This document shows, piece after piece, positions 25,655 through 34,696 of a DNA stretch of 42,483 nucleotides. The notes under the pieces were generated by a model. That model made no database searches and was not told where the DNA came from. It worked only from the letters and a program-made list of their open reading frames with translations. The stretch is from contig CADBTU010000029.1 of NCBI GenBank assembly GCA_902797625.1, positions 1-42,483 of the forward strand. Reading direction: 5' to 3'. The stretch is from an uncultured Bacteroidota bacterium. GTDB lineage: Bacteria; Bacteroidota; Bacteroidia; Bacteroidales; WCHB1-69. A program made the translations under genes and the position numbers. Position 1 is the stretch's first letter, and the number at the start of each line of letters is the position of its first letter.

Positions 25655-26401
25655 CTATTTCATTGCAGCAAGCATATTGCCATAAACGCTGCTCAATTTA
25701 GATATGTTGTTGGTAAGTTTATCTAATTCTGTCTTAAAGTTAGATGTCTGTTCTAACGATTTAGATGTTTGTTCATAAGCAGAAGCTAATTGAGTAACAG
25801 CAGTTGTAGCTCTTTTAACGCTTTCGATATAAGATGCTGTTGCACCGCCATCTGTTTCAAGAGAAGCTGCAACTTTATCATATTTTAACGTAAGATTACG
25901 AACAGATTCAGAAGCTTTTTGTAAACTGCTTGTATAGTTGTCTGTAGATACAACTGCGTCAGATACTCCAGCTAATTTTTGTGCATTTTCGCTGAGATTA
26001 CGCATACCTGCAGCAAGACTTTCCATCAATTCAGGGCCAATCTTAGCTTCATCTAACATTTTATCTAATGCTTGTGTTGAAGTAAGAGCATTATTTTTAA
26101 TTTGTTGTCTTTTTTCACGACGTGAAAGTTTTTCGCTATTTTCGATTTCAATATCAGTACCAGTTGCCAACTCAGGATATACAAGAGCCCAGTTATACTC
26201 CACATGAAGAGGTTCAAAAGCTGAGAAGAAGAATATAATAGCTTCAATACCCATACCTAAGATAAGCATTATATCGGCACCAGGTAAGTGCAAAATTTTG
26301 AACAACGCACCGATAATTACCACGGAAGCACCCCAGCCATACAACTTGGCCATACCGTTTTTGTAACCTTTAGATCTTACTATTTGATCAATTTTACCCA
26401 T
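25655..26401 (-). CDS. gldL: Type IX secretion system motor protein GldL/PorL
   Basis: This is a 248-residue inner-membrane protein. Two membrane helices form a hairpin near the N-terminus (about 20-36 and 42-62), and a buried Glu (E53, in LGMGIEAIIFFFSAFEP) corresponds to the glutamate implicated in proton use in Flavobacterium GldL. The long cytoplasmic tail (about 70-248) is helical, with repeated Ser/Thr-rich coiled-coil segments (VSDAVVSTDNYTSSLQKAS). Five copies surround the GldM dimer. The gene sits 55 bases after gldK and 55 before gldM. Length is slightly shorter than some orthologues but the core is complete. Confidence 0.95.
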   Translation of the reverse strand: MGKIDQIVRSKGYKNGMAKLYGWGASVVIIGALFKILHLPGADIMLILGMGIEAIIFFFSAFEPLHVEYNWALVYPELATGTDIEIENSEKLSRREKRQQIKNNALTSTQALDKMLDEAKIGPELMESLAAGMRNLSENAQKLAGVSDAVVSTDNYTSSLQKASESVRNLTLKYDKVAASLETDGGATASYIESVKRATTAVTQLASAYEQTSKSLEQTSNFKTELDKLTNNISKLSSVYGNMLAAMK

Positions 26402-26456
26402 TTGTTTGAATTTTTAGTTAATGATTTATGTTTATTAAAAATTTATTTCTGTTTTA

Positions 26457-27887
26457 TTAGTAAACGTGAGAAGCACTCTTGCTCTTATTATCACCCTTTT
26501 GACGTCCCATATAAGATTGAACGTTTCTGAAACCTACGTATGATTTACATGTATCTTGATACTCGTATGTCCTCGCATAAACTGTTGTATAGTAACTAAT
26601 ATCTTTCCAAGAGCCTCCACGAATAACTTTTCTTTTTTTCATAGGAGAGTCGTCTTTTGTAGCATAATAACGATACTCAGGATTCATATCGTGTGTGAAA
26701 TTTGTTGCAGACTTATCAAAAGCATCTTCGCACCATTCTGCAACGTTACCACTCATATCAAACAAACCCCAATCGTTTGGATGATAATGGGCTACGATGC
26801 TTGGATAGAAGTTGTCGTCGGCTATGTAGTTACCGCGTTGTGGTTTGAAGTTACTCAAGAAACATCCATTGCGATTTGTTGTATAAGGACCTCCCCAAGG
26901 GTAGGTAACTCCTGGATTTCCACCACGAGCTGCCCACTCCCATTCTGACTCTGTTGGTAAGCGGAATTCGTGTTCTTGTGCATATTCTTTAGTTGCTAAC
27001 CAAGACATACGAAGTTGGGAACGCCAACTTGAGAACGCTTTTGCTTGACGCCAGCTGACTCCCACTACAGGATAATTGTCGTACTGAGGATTTTGAAAAT
27101 AATTCAAAACCATCGGTTCGTTGTATGAATATACAAAGTCGTGAGCCCAGCATAACGTATCTGGATAGATATTGACAACTTCGTGTTTTATAAATCTTTG
27201 TGAACCATTGCCAAGACTACTTGGACGATTAGAATAGATACCGCCAAGATCACTTCCTTCTTTATCAAATTCTTTGTATGAAGCTCCAAAATTTTCTGGG
27301 TCTTTTGGATCTCTATAATTTCTATAATCGAACCACCAATATTCGTAATTAAGCATGGAAACATTCAAGCGTTTTCCTTGATAATGGTAGAAACGGGTGT
27401 TCATTTTATTGAAAAGCGGAGATAACGCTGATTGAACTTCTTCATTATCAGAATCCCAAGGGATTTTTTCTTTCCAGTTAATTAACTTAGGTTCTATTAT
27501 TTCACCTTCATTTTCTCCTTTTGTATATTTTAGGTAGTGACCATATTTCTCAGCTTCAGCAACTTCTGCATCACCAAGCATAACGTGGGCTATAGAGTCT
27601 CGTACCCAATATACAAATTGACGGTACTCATTATTTGTGATTTCAGTTTCGTCCATCCAAAAGGCCACAACCGAAACGTTCTTCGCTTGATGATTCATCG
27701 CAAAGGGAACGTCTTGATCTCCTGCTCCCATCAGATAGTGTCCTGCAGGAATATATACCATTCCGTATGGATCAAGGTCGAGAACATCTGGTCGGTCTTT
27801 AACACCTACTAATTGTCCGTCTCCTGTATTTTTACACGACACCGACAAAACTAAAACCGCTGCAAGAAAAATAATTACCCGTTTCAT
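26457..27887 (-). CDS. gldK: Type IX secretion system ring lipoprotein GldK/PorK
   Basis: This is a 476-residue lipoprotein with a lipobox LSVSC ending at C18. The mature protein carries a formylglycine-generating-enzyme-like (SUMF1) fold: IPAGHYLMGAGDQDVPF (about 47-63), FWMDETEITNNEYRQFV, GVSWRQAKAFSSWRS, RLPTESEWEWAARGGN, NVAEWCEDAF and the late VIRGGSWKDISYYTT. In this family the fold is structural and not known to be catalytic. PorK makes the large periplasmic ring with PorN attached to the outer membrane. It follows porP by 51 bases. Confidence 0.96.
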   Translation of the reverse strand: MKRVIIFLAAVLVLSVSCKNTGDGQLVGVKDRPDVLDLDPYGMVYIPAGHYLMGAGDQDVPFAMNHQAKNVSVVAFWMDETEITNNEYRQFVYWVRDSIAHVMLGDAEVAEAEKYGHYLKYTKGENEGEIIEPKLINWKEKIPWDSDNEEVQSALSPLFNKMNTRFYHYQGKRLNVSMLNYEYWWFDYRNYRDPKDPENFGASYKEFDKEGSDLGGIYSNRPSSLGNGSQRFIKHEVVNIYPDTLCWAHDFVYSYNEPMVLNYFQNPQYDNYPVVGVSWRQAKAFSSWRSQLRMSWLATKEYAQEHEFRLPTESEWEWAARGGNPGVTYPWGGPYTTNRNGCFLSNFKPQRGNYIADDNFYPSIVAHYHPNDWGLFDMSGNVAEWCEDAFDKSATNFTHDMNPEYRYYATKDDSPMKKRKVIRGGSWKDISYYTTVYARTYEYQDTCKSYVGFRNVQSYMGRQKGDNKSKSASHVY

Positions 27888-27938
27888 ATTCTTGTTATTT
27901 TAATTATTATCAAATTTATTAACGTTCAAATGTTAATT

Positions 27939-28982
27939 TTAGTATCTATTCTTATAAATATATCTTGAATTTCCGTATCCAGAGAATACTTCTGGTTTAA
28001 AAATATCGAAGCAATAACGCACAACCACCTCAACGTCACCAAAACTTCTATGCTTCTTATATCCTAAGGAATTGGCAGTAAATCCATACGCAATACCAAC
28101 ATCAAGTCCTTTCAAATATACATTAGAAGAATTGTAGAATGGGCGTGCGCCAAACGTGAGCGAAATAGCATCTTGTAAGCGATATCCTATACCTCCCCAA
28201 TAAACTCCATTATAACGCGCTAACAACAAAATGTCCCACTGAAACTTTTTATAATCTGTTTTTATTAATGTTTGAGGTAATATCTCCCAGTTTGGATTAA
28301 AAGGTAAAATCCATGTGTAACCACCGTGAAGATACAGTTGTGAAGACCTACGAGGACCTCTCTCTCCTGAAACACGAAGTACTTGATTTTTATCTAAAAG
28401 TGCTGCTATTTGAGTGATTCCTGCACCAACATACCAATTTTCAGCTTTATAAAATAGACCAAAATTAAAGTCTATATCCAACACCGACTCGCTCAAATTT
28501 TGTAAAGTAGGATCACCCTCCGTTGTTGGACGAAAGTTTTTATTTTCTATAGATTGATTGAGTAATGAAACTTGCGCTCCAATTCCTAATGACCCTCCTC
28601 CAATTCGCAGTTTGTAAGAATATCCAAACTTAAATCCAGTATTTTTATAAAATCCTAACTGATCGCGAACCAACGTTAATCCTAATGAACCATGCAACTT
28701 TTTAAGATATGATTCAATGCTAAATAAGAAATCTTGTGGAGCAGTACGAAATAGGGAATCTGTGCTTTTCATAGAGGAAGCATCTCCCCAACCCATATAT
28801 TTATTGTTATAGTCAGCTGTAAAACACAATGTGTTACTTTGCTCTCCGATACCTCCTGCATTATAATAGGAAGTAACCCACGGAAAAAAAGTAAATTGCG
28901 CGTCGTCTTGAGCGAAGCTAAACCCTGAAATTAACATCGCCAAGAACATTACAACTCCTATCTTTCGTACTTGTTTTATCAT
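27939..28982 (-). CDS. porP: PorP/SprF family type IX secretion outer-membrane protein
   Basis: This is a 347-residue outer-membrane beta-barrel with a signal peptide (about 1-25, ending FSFAQ). Family features are the FFPWVTSYYNAGGIG region near the mature N-terminus (in place of the common NPAYAG), repeated GxxxxYKLRIGGGSLGIGAQ-type strands, and the end FGDVEVVVRYCFDI. PorP-type barrels bind the ring or the exported substrates of the T9SS. The frame is open to 29021, but the ATG at 28982 (MIKQVRKIGVV) gives a normal signal peptide, so I chose it. It is the first gene of the operon and has a long structured leader. Confidence 0.9.
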   Translation of the reverse strand: MIKQVRKIGVVMFLAMLISGFSFAQDDAQFTFFPWVTSYYNAGGIGEQSNTLCFTADYNNKYMGWGDASSMKSTDSLFRTAPQDFLFSIESYLKKLHGSLGLTLVRDQLGFYKNTGFKFGYSYKLRIGGGSLGIGAQVSLLNQSIENKNFRPTTEGDPTLQNLSESVLDIDFNFGLFYKAENWYVGAGITQIAALLDKNQVLRVSGERGPRRSSQLYLHGGYTWILPFNPNWEILPQTLIKTDYKKFQWDILLLARYNGVYWGGIGYRLQDAISLTFGARPFYNSSNVYLKGLDVGIAYGFTANSLGYKKHRSFGDVEVVVRYCFDIFKPEVFSGYGNSRYIYKNRY

Positions 28983-29273
28983 ATCTCGAACATTTTGAAT
29001 TCTAATATAAATACCTAACAATCAAAACGTTACATAACACATTTGCATTCTTATAAAAATACGTTAAATTCTTCTACGTTATAGAATTGCAAAAAGTTAC
29101 ACAACTTTTCTTACTTCATTTTTTTGAAGTGCCAAAAATAGCATATTTTTCTTTACTATAACTATCTATGAAAAGACAAAATAAAAAAAAATATAAACAA
29201 TATACTTATTTTATTGATTTTTAGATATTTACACAAAACAAACACTGTATCTTATTGTAAATAAATGATTTAA
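28983..29273 (-). promoter_or_regulatory. Leader region of porP-gldKLMN with promoter box and hairpins
   Basis: On the minus strand a TATTTTTG box (29133-29140) lies about 150 bases before the porP start. Transcription from it would begin close to a perfect 6-bp hairpin at 29113-29130 (ACTTCA / TGAAGT, 6-T loop on plus), then pass a second perfect 7-bp hairpin at 29092-29109 (AAAAGTT / AACTTTT, loop ACAC). The remaining leader of about 100 bases has no gene. I see no clear terminator for the upstream large gene between 29141 and 29273. Confidence 0.5.
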
Positions 29274-32200
29274 CTAAAACAGTGCATTAATTGTAACGTT
29301 TCCCGAGTGAACAACTTTGTGCTTTGGTACCGCACGACCTGAGTAAATAAAGGCTAATTGAAGATATTCTGTAATGGAAAATTTAAAATCTGCATCCCAA
29401 ATTAAATTTCTACCAATTGAGAGCCCATTCAACATATTGTAAGAAATCGCAGAGTTTTCTCCTGCATAACCTGATATATCAACGTATTGGGTTTGGATTT
29501 GCAGTAACCCCTTGTTTTTCAATCTATACGAGTAAGAAAGTTGAATTTGGAATGTATTTATCTTTTCTTTTCCTCTTAAATTTTTTAACATTAAGTAGCC
29601 TCCTGATAACACAGTATTATGTATATTGTTTATCTGCAATCTAAATTCTTGTTCTATGTTGTAACATTCTATCACGAAATTGCGACTTAGGAAAGATGAA
29701 GTATTACTTGTTTGTTTGTATCTAAAAATTGATTGTATAAAAAGTTGCTCTATAGGCAGACTTTTTAGTGTAACTTCTTGCATTTCAACAACACTGTTCT
29801 CAAAACCATAATATAGAAATTGTTTGTTGATATTTCTTTGAACCATAAACTCAAATGCAAATTTTGAGGAATTGTCGTTAAATGATAAATTATTCGACAA
29901 ATATGATGTTTGTGCAATAACGTTGGAATCGTTATCTTTTAATGATATTGGAATTAGTTTTTGTGAAAGGTGCTTAAGATTAGTACGAAAATTTGTTGAA
30001 TTCGAAAATCTTGACACAAACTTCCTAAACCCAGATTTATTATGCCAAACAACTGCTGGGCGAATTAAAATGCTCTGTGAAAAGGTACCGTTGTATGTAT
30101 TTAAGTATTCATTATTGGCAATCCAAACTTTTATATACTCTGCCTGATCTTGAAAAACTGCAAGTTCAAACTCTTCTATCTCTTCTATTCCGTTGTTGTT
30201 ATAATCGTTCCAAATATGCGTACCTTGACCTTTCGCTACCTTTAAGTATGTAAATATTTTCTTTTGCTCCATTCCACTCCCAGCTTCATAATAGGTATTT
30301 AAAATTATAACATTCTTAAAAAATCGTCCAGTATAAGACAGATTACCTACAAAATAGTGCTCCCCTGAAGCATTTTTTAATGTATCGTAAAAAGTTTGGT
30401 ATCTGTAAATAATATTTGTTTGAAAAGATTGATTTTTAACTCTTTGAAGGTTGAATTGTGTTTTTGCCTCGTGAATCTGCGTGTTTTTATAAAAATCAAT
30501 AAGATTTGGTAAAAAATCTACTCTATTCCGATATTGTATAGAAAAATTAGCAATAGATATACTGCTATTTTTCAGTATTGTAGTAAAATCATTAAAAAAA
30601 TAACCATTTGCTCTTAATAATAAATTATAATTATCAAGAAACTTATTATATTCTAAAAGATTTTCAATTCCTACGGAAAATTTCCCAATATCTTCAGATA
30701 GATTAAGATAAGATGTGAGATAACGTGTTTTTTGTATAGAATCAGAAGAGATTAAAAAACTTGTTTTGGATTTTAGATTTAAATATTTCCATTTATCGGA
30801 AGTAACTATCTCATTTCTAAGACCTTTAGAATTATTTGGGCGTAATAAAAAATTCAAAGAGTAACTAATATCATGTATTTTTGATTTTGAAACTTTTAGA
30901 AGTGAATTCAAAAGCCATTCTGATGTAGCAGTTGAATAATCTGCCGCAAGGTTAAAGTCGCGAGCAAATTCAATGTCTCTGAAAGACTCAAAAGGAGCGA
31001 AATTTTTATGTACAAACTGTAGCGAAATTGAAGAAAATAAAAACCACGGAACAGAATCTCTTTTATAATAAAATTGTTCTAAATTATTAGCAAGTAAGTT
31101 ATAAGAAATTCCCAGATCATCTTTTTCATCTAACTTCGAAAAGAGATTTTTATCACAATGAGAAAAAGCAACTTCTCCTTTAAGATTCGTATTGGGACGA
31201 AATTTTGTATCAAAACTAAATGCAAGCATTTGCTGTGTTGAAGGAGGAGTAAGCGATAATGCCGCTTCGTAATCGCCTTGAGGAACACCATTTATTGGCG
31301 CGACCCATTCAAATACACGCCCATTAATATTATTATTCTTTAATCTATAATTACCATTATTTGCGCCTACATAAGAAAAAGAGGGAGAATATATATCTTC
31401 TTCTGAAAGTGTAAACTTATATATTGTATATATAATATTATTGTGTAAAGTATCATATTTTTTATAATGAACTTGATTGGGCAAAAATGACACTTGTTCA
31501 AAAAAGTTATAGAGATAATTGGAAGAGTTATCGCCAGCATTAGATAGAAACATTTTGTGATTGTTCGATAATTCTGGTTGTATAGACTGATTTTTCATAT
31601 CTTGTTCATGGAAGAAATTGACACAAAATATTGTTGAGAATTTACCTTTGGCTTCTAATTCATTATTTGAAAAAATCCCATAACGTACAAAATGTCTATC
31701 TGAATATTCAAACTCAACAACAAATCTCTTCTCTTTTGTAACAAGAATTTTGGGAGTAAAAGTAATCTCAGAGGTATTATAATCAATAGTGTAGTCGTTA
31801 TCTTGCCCTCGCGTTAACTGCCGACCGTCGAGATAAACTCTTTCAGAGCCAGCAACGATAGACATTGATATTTCATTATTATTTCCATAAAGTCTATAAG
31901 GTCCTTGAACTCCGTTTTGAACATTAAGATTTTGTCGCGAAAACTTACCTTTTGCAACACCTCCGCCGAAAGAATTTTTTATCTTAACTTTTTCTTTGTC
32001 AACAGACTTAACATTCGCCTGAAGTCCCAAAAAATTTCTATTAAATTTTAAAAAGTCATCATTTGAAAAATTTTCAATAATATCGCCAGCTTTAATTTCT
32101 GCTCTATCGGCTATCTTTAATGTAATAAAAATACTATTTATATCTTGTATAAATTGAGTATTTCCTTCTGGTTGAATAGGTATATTTTTATCTGAGATAG

Positions 32201-32720
32201 AGGCTATCACTTCAATATTTTCTGACAATTTTCCCGACATTTGTAAATTAAGCGAAGAATTCAGAACTATATCTTGGTTCGTTCCTGTAGATATTCCACG
32301 TGAGATATAGCCATTAGTTTGTAGTTTGTGAGTTGAAAATGCATCTCTAAAAGATACAATAGGAATATCAACCGTTTGGTGAACTGAACGGCGAGGTTCA
32401 ATTATTGATGGTGATTTATGAAAAATAGATTTAGAATAATCGGCAGAGAGTGTTATATATTCTACAACGACAGACTTTTGCAGAAGATTTGTATCAATGA
32501 TAAAAATAGTAGCCGAAATTGGGTCCAAAAGATATTGGAAATTAGTAACATTATGAATTTTAAAAGATTGAGGAAGAATGGAAAGCGTATCAAATTTTAG
32601 TATTAAAGTATCAACATAAATATTTTTTTGGCGAAAGGTATTTTTATCGTACTGCGCCACAGAGCGCAGACTTAGCAGCAAAATCAGGAAGCAGAATATG
32701 TATCTGAATTTTTTTTTCAT
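29274..32720 (-). CDS. Very large predicted outer-membrane protein, unnamed Bacteroidota family
   Basis: This is a 1148-residue exported protein with a signal peptide (about 1-23, LLSLRSVAQ). The N-terminal third has a conserved block from YISRGISTGTNQDIVLNSS (near 140) through SGKLSENIEVIASISDKNIP to IPIQPEGNTQFIQDI. Next comes VYLDGRQLTRGQDNDYTIDY followed by SEITFTPKILV, a small beta domain also seen in other Bacteroidota surface proteins. The rest is a succession of amphipathic strands ending FIYSGRAVPKHKVVHSGNVTINALF, consistent with a large beta-barrel. I recall similar unnamed proteins of this length across the phylum but know no function. The frame extends 66 bases upstream; I chose the ATG at 32720 because it starts the signal peptide and follows the promoter box. 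Its position before porP suggests a link with T9SS. Confidence 0.7.
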   Translation of the reverse strand: MKKKFRYIFCFLILLLSLRSVAQYDKNTFRQKNIYVDTLILKFDTLSILPQSFKIHNVTNFQYLLDPISATIFIIDTNLLQKSVVVEYITLSADYSKSIFHKSPSIIEPRRSVHQTVDIPIVSFRDAFSTHKLQTNGYISRGISTGTNQDIVLNSSLNLQMSGKLSENIEVIASISDKNIPIQPEGNTQFIQDINSIFITLKIADRAEIKAGDIIENFSNDDFLKFNRNFLGLQANVKSVDKEKVKIKNSFGGGVAKGKFSRQNLNVQNGVQGPYRLYGNNNEISMSIVAGSERVYLDGRQLTRGQDNDYTIDYNTSEITFTPKILVTKEKRFVVEFEYSDRHFVRYGIFSNNELEAKGKFSTIFCVNFFHEQDMKNQSIQPELSNNHKMFLSNAGDNSSNYLYNFFEQVSFLPNQVHYKKYDTLHNNIIYTIYKFTLSEEDIYSPSFSYVGANNGNYRLKNNNINGRVFEWVAPINGVPQGDYEAALSLTPPSTQQMLAFSFDTKFRPNTNLKGEVAFSHCDKNLFSKLDEKDDLGISYNLLANNLEQFYYKRDSVPWFLFSSISLQFVHKNFAPFESFRDIEFARDFNLAADYSTATSEWLLNSLLKVSKSKIHDISYSLNFLLRPNNSKGLRNEIVTSDKWKYLNLKSKTSFLISSDSIQKTRYLTSYLNLSEDIGKFSVGIENLLEYNKFLDNYNLLLRANGYFFNDFTTILKNSSISIANFSIQYRNRVDFLPNLIDFYKNTQIHEAKTQFNLQRVKNQSFQTNIIYRYQTFYDTLKNASGEHYFVGNLSYTGRFFKNVIILNTYYEAGSGMEQKKIFTYLKVAKGQGTHIWNDYNNNGIEEIEEFELAVFQDQAEYIKVWIANNEYLNTYNGTFSQSILIRPAVVWHNKSGFRKFVSRFSNSTNFRTNLKHLSQKLIPISLKDNDSNVIAQTSYLSNNLSFNDNSSKFAFEFMVQRNINKQFLYYGFENSVVEMQEVTLKSLPIEQLFIQSIFRYKQTSNTSSFLSRNFVIECYNIEQEFRLQINNIHNTVLSGGYLMLKNLRGKEKINTFQIQLSYSYRLKNKGLLQIQTQYVDISGYAGENSAISYNMLNGLSIGRNLIWDADFKFSITEYLQLAFIYSGRAVPKHKVVHSGNVTINALF

Positions 32721-32745
32721 CCAAAAAGTTAAACAAATATAGTTG

Positions 32746-32753
32746 CAAAGATA
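32746..32753 (-). promoter_or_regulatory. -7 promoter box of the large outer-membrane protein
   Basis: The minus strand reads TATCTTTG, 25 bases before the ATG at 32720. It forms one half of a compact divergent promoter. Confidence 0.5.
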
Positions 32754-32774
32754 ACTCACTTTTCGTAAAAATCG

Positions 32775-32782
32775 TATTTTTG
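32775..32782 (+). promoter_or_regulatory. -7 promoter box of transketolase/ECF unit
   Basis: TATTTTTG, a full match, lies 15 bases before the ATG at 32798. Its last base also ends an in-frame TTG (32780-32782), so a start there is unlikely. Confidence 0.55.
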
Positions 32783-32797
32783 CCAAAATTTTTTGGC

Positions 32798-33751
32798 ATG
32801 TATAACATCGAAGATATCACAAAGAAAGACACCCGTTCGGGATTTGGCGACGGCTTGGTAGAAGCTGCTGCAAGTAATAATAAAATTTTCGCTCTTACCG
32901 CTGACGTTACAGGAAGCGTTAAGATGGGGGATTTTAAAACTGCTCACCCTGAGCGTTTCATTCAAACAGGTATTGCTGAGGCTAATATGATTGGTATCTC
33001 TGCTGGATTAGCATTAAGCGGTAAAATTCCTTTTGCAAGCGCATTCGCAGGGTTTATTTCTGGTAGGGTATATGACCAAATCAGAATGACTGTTGCCTAT
33101 TCCAACCTAAACGTCAAAATTTGCGCATCACACTCTGGAATAACAGTGGGAGAAGATGGTGCAACTCACCAAATGATAGAGGATTTAGGACTTATGAGAA
33201 TGTTGCCTAATATGGTGGTGCTAAGTCCTTGTGATTATAATGAAACTAAGCAAGCCACCATTGCAGCGGCAAACTATAACGGTCCTGTTTATTTGCGTTT
33301 TGGACGTCCTTCTGTACCTAATTTCACCCCTGCAGACAAACCATTCATTATTGGAAAGGCTGATATTTTAGAAGAAGGTAATGATGTTACAATTGTTGCA
33401 ACAGGACATCTTGTATTTCCAGCTCTTCAGGCTGCCCACGCACTTGCTAAAGAAAATATTCACGCTGAAGTTATAAATTTGGCTACTATTAAACCGCTTG
33501 ATGAAGAGACTATTCTAAACAGCGTTAAGAAAACCAGGTGTGTGGTAACTGCTGAAGAACATCTCTTAAATGGCGGTATGGGTGAGGCTATTTGCCAATG
33601 CTTGAGTCGCAACTACCCCACCCCAATTGAAATGATTGGCATCGACAACCGTTTCGGAGAGAGCGGCACCCCCGAAGAACTTATGGCTTTCTTTGGTCTT
33701 GACAAAGAACACATTATGGCTGCTTGTAAAAAAGCTATCAATAGAAAATAA
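32798..33751 (+). CDS. Transketolase, C-terminal subunit (split form)
   Basis: These 317 residues cover the pyrimidine-binding and C-terminal domains of transketolase, which moves two-carbon units between sugar phosphates in the non-oxidative pentose phosphate pathway. Seen are GFGDGLVEAAASNNKIFALT near the start, GIAEANMIGISAGLALSGKI (about 57-76, containing the catalytic Glu that contacts thiamine diphosphate), ICASHSGITVGEDGATHQ, YLRFGRPSVP and the C-terminal EEHLLNGGMGEAI. The N-terminal, diphosphate-binding half (about 280 residues with GDG and NGN motifs) is missing. In many genomes that half is the adjacent gene; here the upstream neighbour is divergent, so the partner must be elsewhere. 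DXS-like enzymes are an alternative but fit less well. Confidence 0.88.
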   Translation: MYNIEDITKKDTRSGFGDGLVEAAASNNKIFALTADVTGSVKMGDFKTAHPERFIQTGIAEANMIGISAGLALSGKIPFASAFAGFISGRVYDQIRMTVAYSNLNVKICASHSGITVGEDGATHQMIEDLGLMRMLPNMVVLSPCDYNETKQATIAAANYNGPVYLRFGRPSVPNFTPADKPFIIGKADILEEGNDVTIVATGHLVFPALQAAHALAKENIHAEVINLATIKPLDEETILNSVKKTRCVVTAEEHLLNGGMGEAICQCLSRNYPTPIEMIGIDNRFGESGTPEELMAFFGLDKEHIMAACKKAINRK

Positions 33752-33757
33752 ACACCT

Positions 33758-34315
33758 ATGCCAGAAATTACCGACGAATTCATACTCTCTCTTTTCAATA
33801 ATGAAGCTACCAAAGAGAAAGCTTTTGAACTCCTTCTTAAGAAATATCAGAAGCACATTTACTATAGTGCTCGTCGCATAACAACCATTCACGAAGATGC
33901 TGACGATGTAAGCCAAAACGTTTGCATTAAAATATGGAAAAATCTTGATAAATTTAGAAACGAATCAAGTCTAAAAACCTGGATTTCAAGAATTTGTATC
34001 AACGAAGCTCTTTCGTATATTGAAAAGAAAAAACGCTTATTAAATCTATCTGATGATAGTTACACCGACTTCCTATTAGTTACTCACGCTGACACTAACA
34101 CACTTACTCCAAATCAGATAGAACAAATCCTTCAAGAGGAAATCATAAAATTACCTCCAAAACAACGTGCTGTATTCACAATGAGGTATTATGATGAAAC
34201 TCCTTATGCTGAGATGTCGGAAATTTTCAACACCTCTGAAAGTGCGCTCAAAGCTTCTTATCATTTTGCTGCAGAAAAAATTAAAAAAAATATTTCTGAG
34301 CGTTTAACCTTTTAA
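33758..34315 (+). CDS. ECF-type RNA polymerase sigma factor
   Basis: This is a 185-residue sigma-70 family protein of the extracytoplasmic function group. Region 2 (about 20-90) has LLKKYQKHIYYSARRI, the core-binding HEDADDVSQNVCIKIWKNL (about 45-63) and the -10-binding WISRICINEAL. Region 4 (about 125-178) has LPPKQRAVFTMRYYDETPYAEMSEIF and the recognition helix SESALKASYHFAAEKI. There is no 1.1 or region 3. It starts 6 bases after the transketolase half and precedes a small membrane protein, the usual place of an anti-sigma factor. Its target promoter cannot be read. Confidence 0.92.
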   Translation: MPEITDEFILSLFNNEATKEKAFELLLKKYQKHIYYSARRITTIHEDADDVSQNVCIKIWKNLDKFRNESSLKTWISRICINEALSYIEKKKRLLNLSDDSYTDFLLVTHADTNTLTPNQIEQILQEEIIKLPPKQRAVFTMRYYDETPYAEMSEIFNTSESALKASYHFAAEKIKKNISERLTF

Positions 34316-34352
34316 TTTATCCGTAGTCAACAAAAAGTGAATTTTATTAAAA

Positions 34353-34679
34353 ATGATTGATTTAGAAAATATAAATAAGACCGAAAGCTACAATATTCCT
34401 GAAAGGTACTTTGAAGAATTTCCAGGAAGGGTTATACAAAGAATTGAGAAAGACAAGATCAAACGTAAAACTTGGATTTTATCAGGCATTGCTGCTGTTG
34501 CTACCTTAGCTATAGCTGCTACTGTTTTTTTTACTTACAACACAAACAATGATTCTCAAATAATTGCTGAACAAACTAAAGAAATAGCCGTTAGCGATGA
34601 GGAACTTCTGGAATCACTCGCAACTGAATATTATAGCGAGGAACTTGCTATGATGGATTTCTATTCATTAGATTATTAA
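34353..34679 (+). CDS. Small membrane protein, probable anti-sigma factor
   Basis: This is a 108-residue protein with a polar N-terminus of about 38 residues, one membrane helix (about 41-62, WILSGIAAVATLAIAATVFF) and an acidic C-terminal tail (EELLESLATEYYSEELAMMDF). An anti-sigma role is inferred from position, 37 bases after the ECF sigma gene, and from topology; no zinc-binding HxxxCxxC motif is present. Similar trios of sigma, short membrane protein and periplasmic protein are common in Bacteroidota. Confidence 0.65.
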   Translation: MIDLENINKTESYNIPERYFEEFPGRVIQRIEKDKIKRKTWILSGIAAVATLAIAATVFFTYNTNNDSQIIAEQTKEIAVSDEELLESLATEYYSEELAMMDFYSLDY

Positions 34680-34696
34680 TCGAAAAAAAATACAAA

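Noticed and set aside
29274-32786. Extended N-terminus of the large outer-membrane protein (22 extra residues)
   Set aside because: The extension crosses the promoter box at 32746-32753 and would bury the signal peptide; the ATG at 32720 restores it.
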